Shown: in pieces, positions 5,804 through 6,173 of the stretch
Layout of the letters: every line of letters starts with the position of its first letter
Position numbering within the stretch: the first letter of the stretch is position 1
NCBI GenBank assembly: GCA_002382735.1
Contig: DFZN01000063.1
Location: 1 to 6,173, forward strand
Length of the DNA stretch: 6,173 nt
Source of the DNA: a bacterium UBP11_UBA4055
Lineage (GTDB): Bacteria; UBA4055
Reading direction: 5' to 3'
Translations under genes and position numbers: made by a program
Notes under the pieces: generated by a model
What the model saw: the letters and a program-made list of their open reading frames with translations, nothing else
What the model was told of the DNA's origin: nothing
Databases searched by the model: none

Positions 5804-6173
5804 TGGAAGACTACGAAAATCCGAATACTGAAAGCGGAACATTCTCCTGCACTTCGTGCGGTGCCGAACTTAAGTACGCGCCGGGCACAAAATCGCTCAA
5901 ATGCGATTACTGCGGCAACGAGAATGAGATTCCACAGCCCGAAACTGAGATAGAAGAGCTGACTTTCGAGGAGCATTTGAAGCAGCAGGGCTCTTTGTCC
6001 GAAATGGATATGCATGTGGTCAAGTGCGAAAAATGCGGCGCTTCTTCAACTCTCGATCCGAAGCTCAGGTCCGCTTCCTGCCCCTACTGTGCGACTCCCC
6101 TCATCATTTCATCGGCTCACGACGAAACAATGATCCGGCCCGGTTCGTTGCTGCCGTTCAGGATCGGCATAAA
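5803..6173 (+). CDS. Double zinc-ribbon protein, partner of the SPFH gene (5' part only)
   Basis: The first 123 codons of an open frame that continues past the window end. Its ATG overlaps the SPFH stop codon (TGATG), so translation is probably coupled and no separate ribosome binding site is needed. Two zinc ribbons are visible: C16, C19, C34 and C37, then C75, C78, C93 and C96. Between them is an acidic stretch (about 42-70). RPGSLLPFRI (112-121) resembles a conserved PF-type motif that follows the zinc ribbons in proteins found next to SPFH/YdjI genes, often annotated as TFIIB-type zinc ribbon or PriA-like. Full-length relatives usually continue into a region with membrane segments that would anchor the SPFH partner; that part is not in the window. 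The PriA-like annotation rests on the zinc ribbon alone, and no helicase motif is present here. Confidence 0.8.
   Translation, partial: MEDYENPNTESGTFSCTSCGAELKYAPGTKSLKCDYCGNENEIPQPETEIEELTFEEHLKQQGSLSEMDMHVVKCEKCGASSTLDPKLRSASCPYCATPLIISSAHDETMIRPGSLLPFRIGI

Noticed and set aside
5632..6015. A 127-codon minus-strand frame across the junction of the SPFH and zinc-ribbon genes.
   Set aside because: Both genes under it have clear domain motifs on the plus strand, and this frame shows none.
5803..6173. Identification of the zinc-ribbon protein as primosomal helicase PriA or a replication protein.
   Set aside because: Only zinc ribbons are shared. The adjacency to an SPFH gene and the RPGSLLPFRI motif point to the SPFH-associated family, and no helicase motif is visible.

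Overview
The window reads as chromosomal DNA from a bacterium that uses Shine-Dalgarno ribosome binding sites. AAAGGAGG and GAGGTGA stand in front of two of the genes, AGA/AGG and ATA codons are common, and base composition runs from AT-rich intergenic DNA to a GC-rich 3' end. No ribosomal marker is present. An anaerobic lineage near the FCB group is only a guess from the gene content and should not be taken as an assignment.

Left part (1-224): a short AT-rich intergenic region. On the minus strand it carries a good ribosome binding site whose start codon must lie just beyond position 1, so a leftward gene begins off the window. Upstream of that site are a candidate promoter, an 11-nt direct repeat and a perfect 17-nt palindrome touching the -35 box. 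A 12-bp stem hairpin at 121-154 probably ends the transcript of the next gene.

Middle-left (225-2696, minus strand): one large gene for an 823-residue radical SAM protein. Its layout is an N-terminal B12-binding-like region, a radical SAM core with CxxxCxxC, a second cysteine cluster CxxCGxC, and a diverged C-terminal region that looks like DUF2344. It resembles the uncharacterised TIGR03960-type fused radical SAM family.

Right part (2815-6173, plus strand): after a 118-bp divergent intergenic region comes an apparent three-gene operon. The first gene is an APC-superfamily amino-acid permease fused to a C-terminal PTS EIIA type-2 domain with its phosphorylatable His. After 22 bp comes an SPFH (COG4260/YdjI-like) protein that ends in a proline-rich linker and a GYF_2 domain. 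The third gene overlaps it by one base (TGATG) and is the start of a protein with two zinc ribbons, cut off by the window end.

SPFH plus double zinc-ribbon protein is a recurring pair, related to ydjI/ydjG of Bacillus, where it belongs to a membrane-stress module with a PspA protein. Placing it in one transcription unit with a transporter that carries a phosphorelay acceptor domain is the most interesting aspect of the window. A plausible but unproven reading is a membrane-associated transport and envelope-organisation unit whose permease is gated by PTS phosphorylation state.
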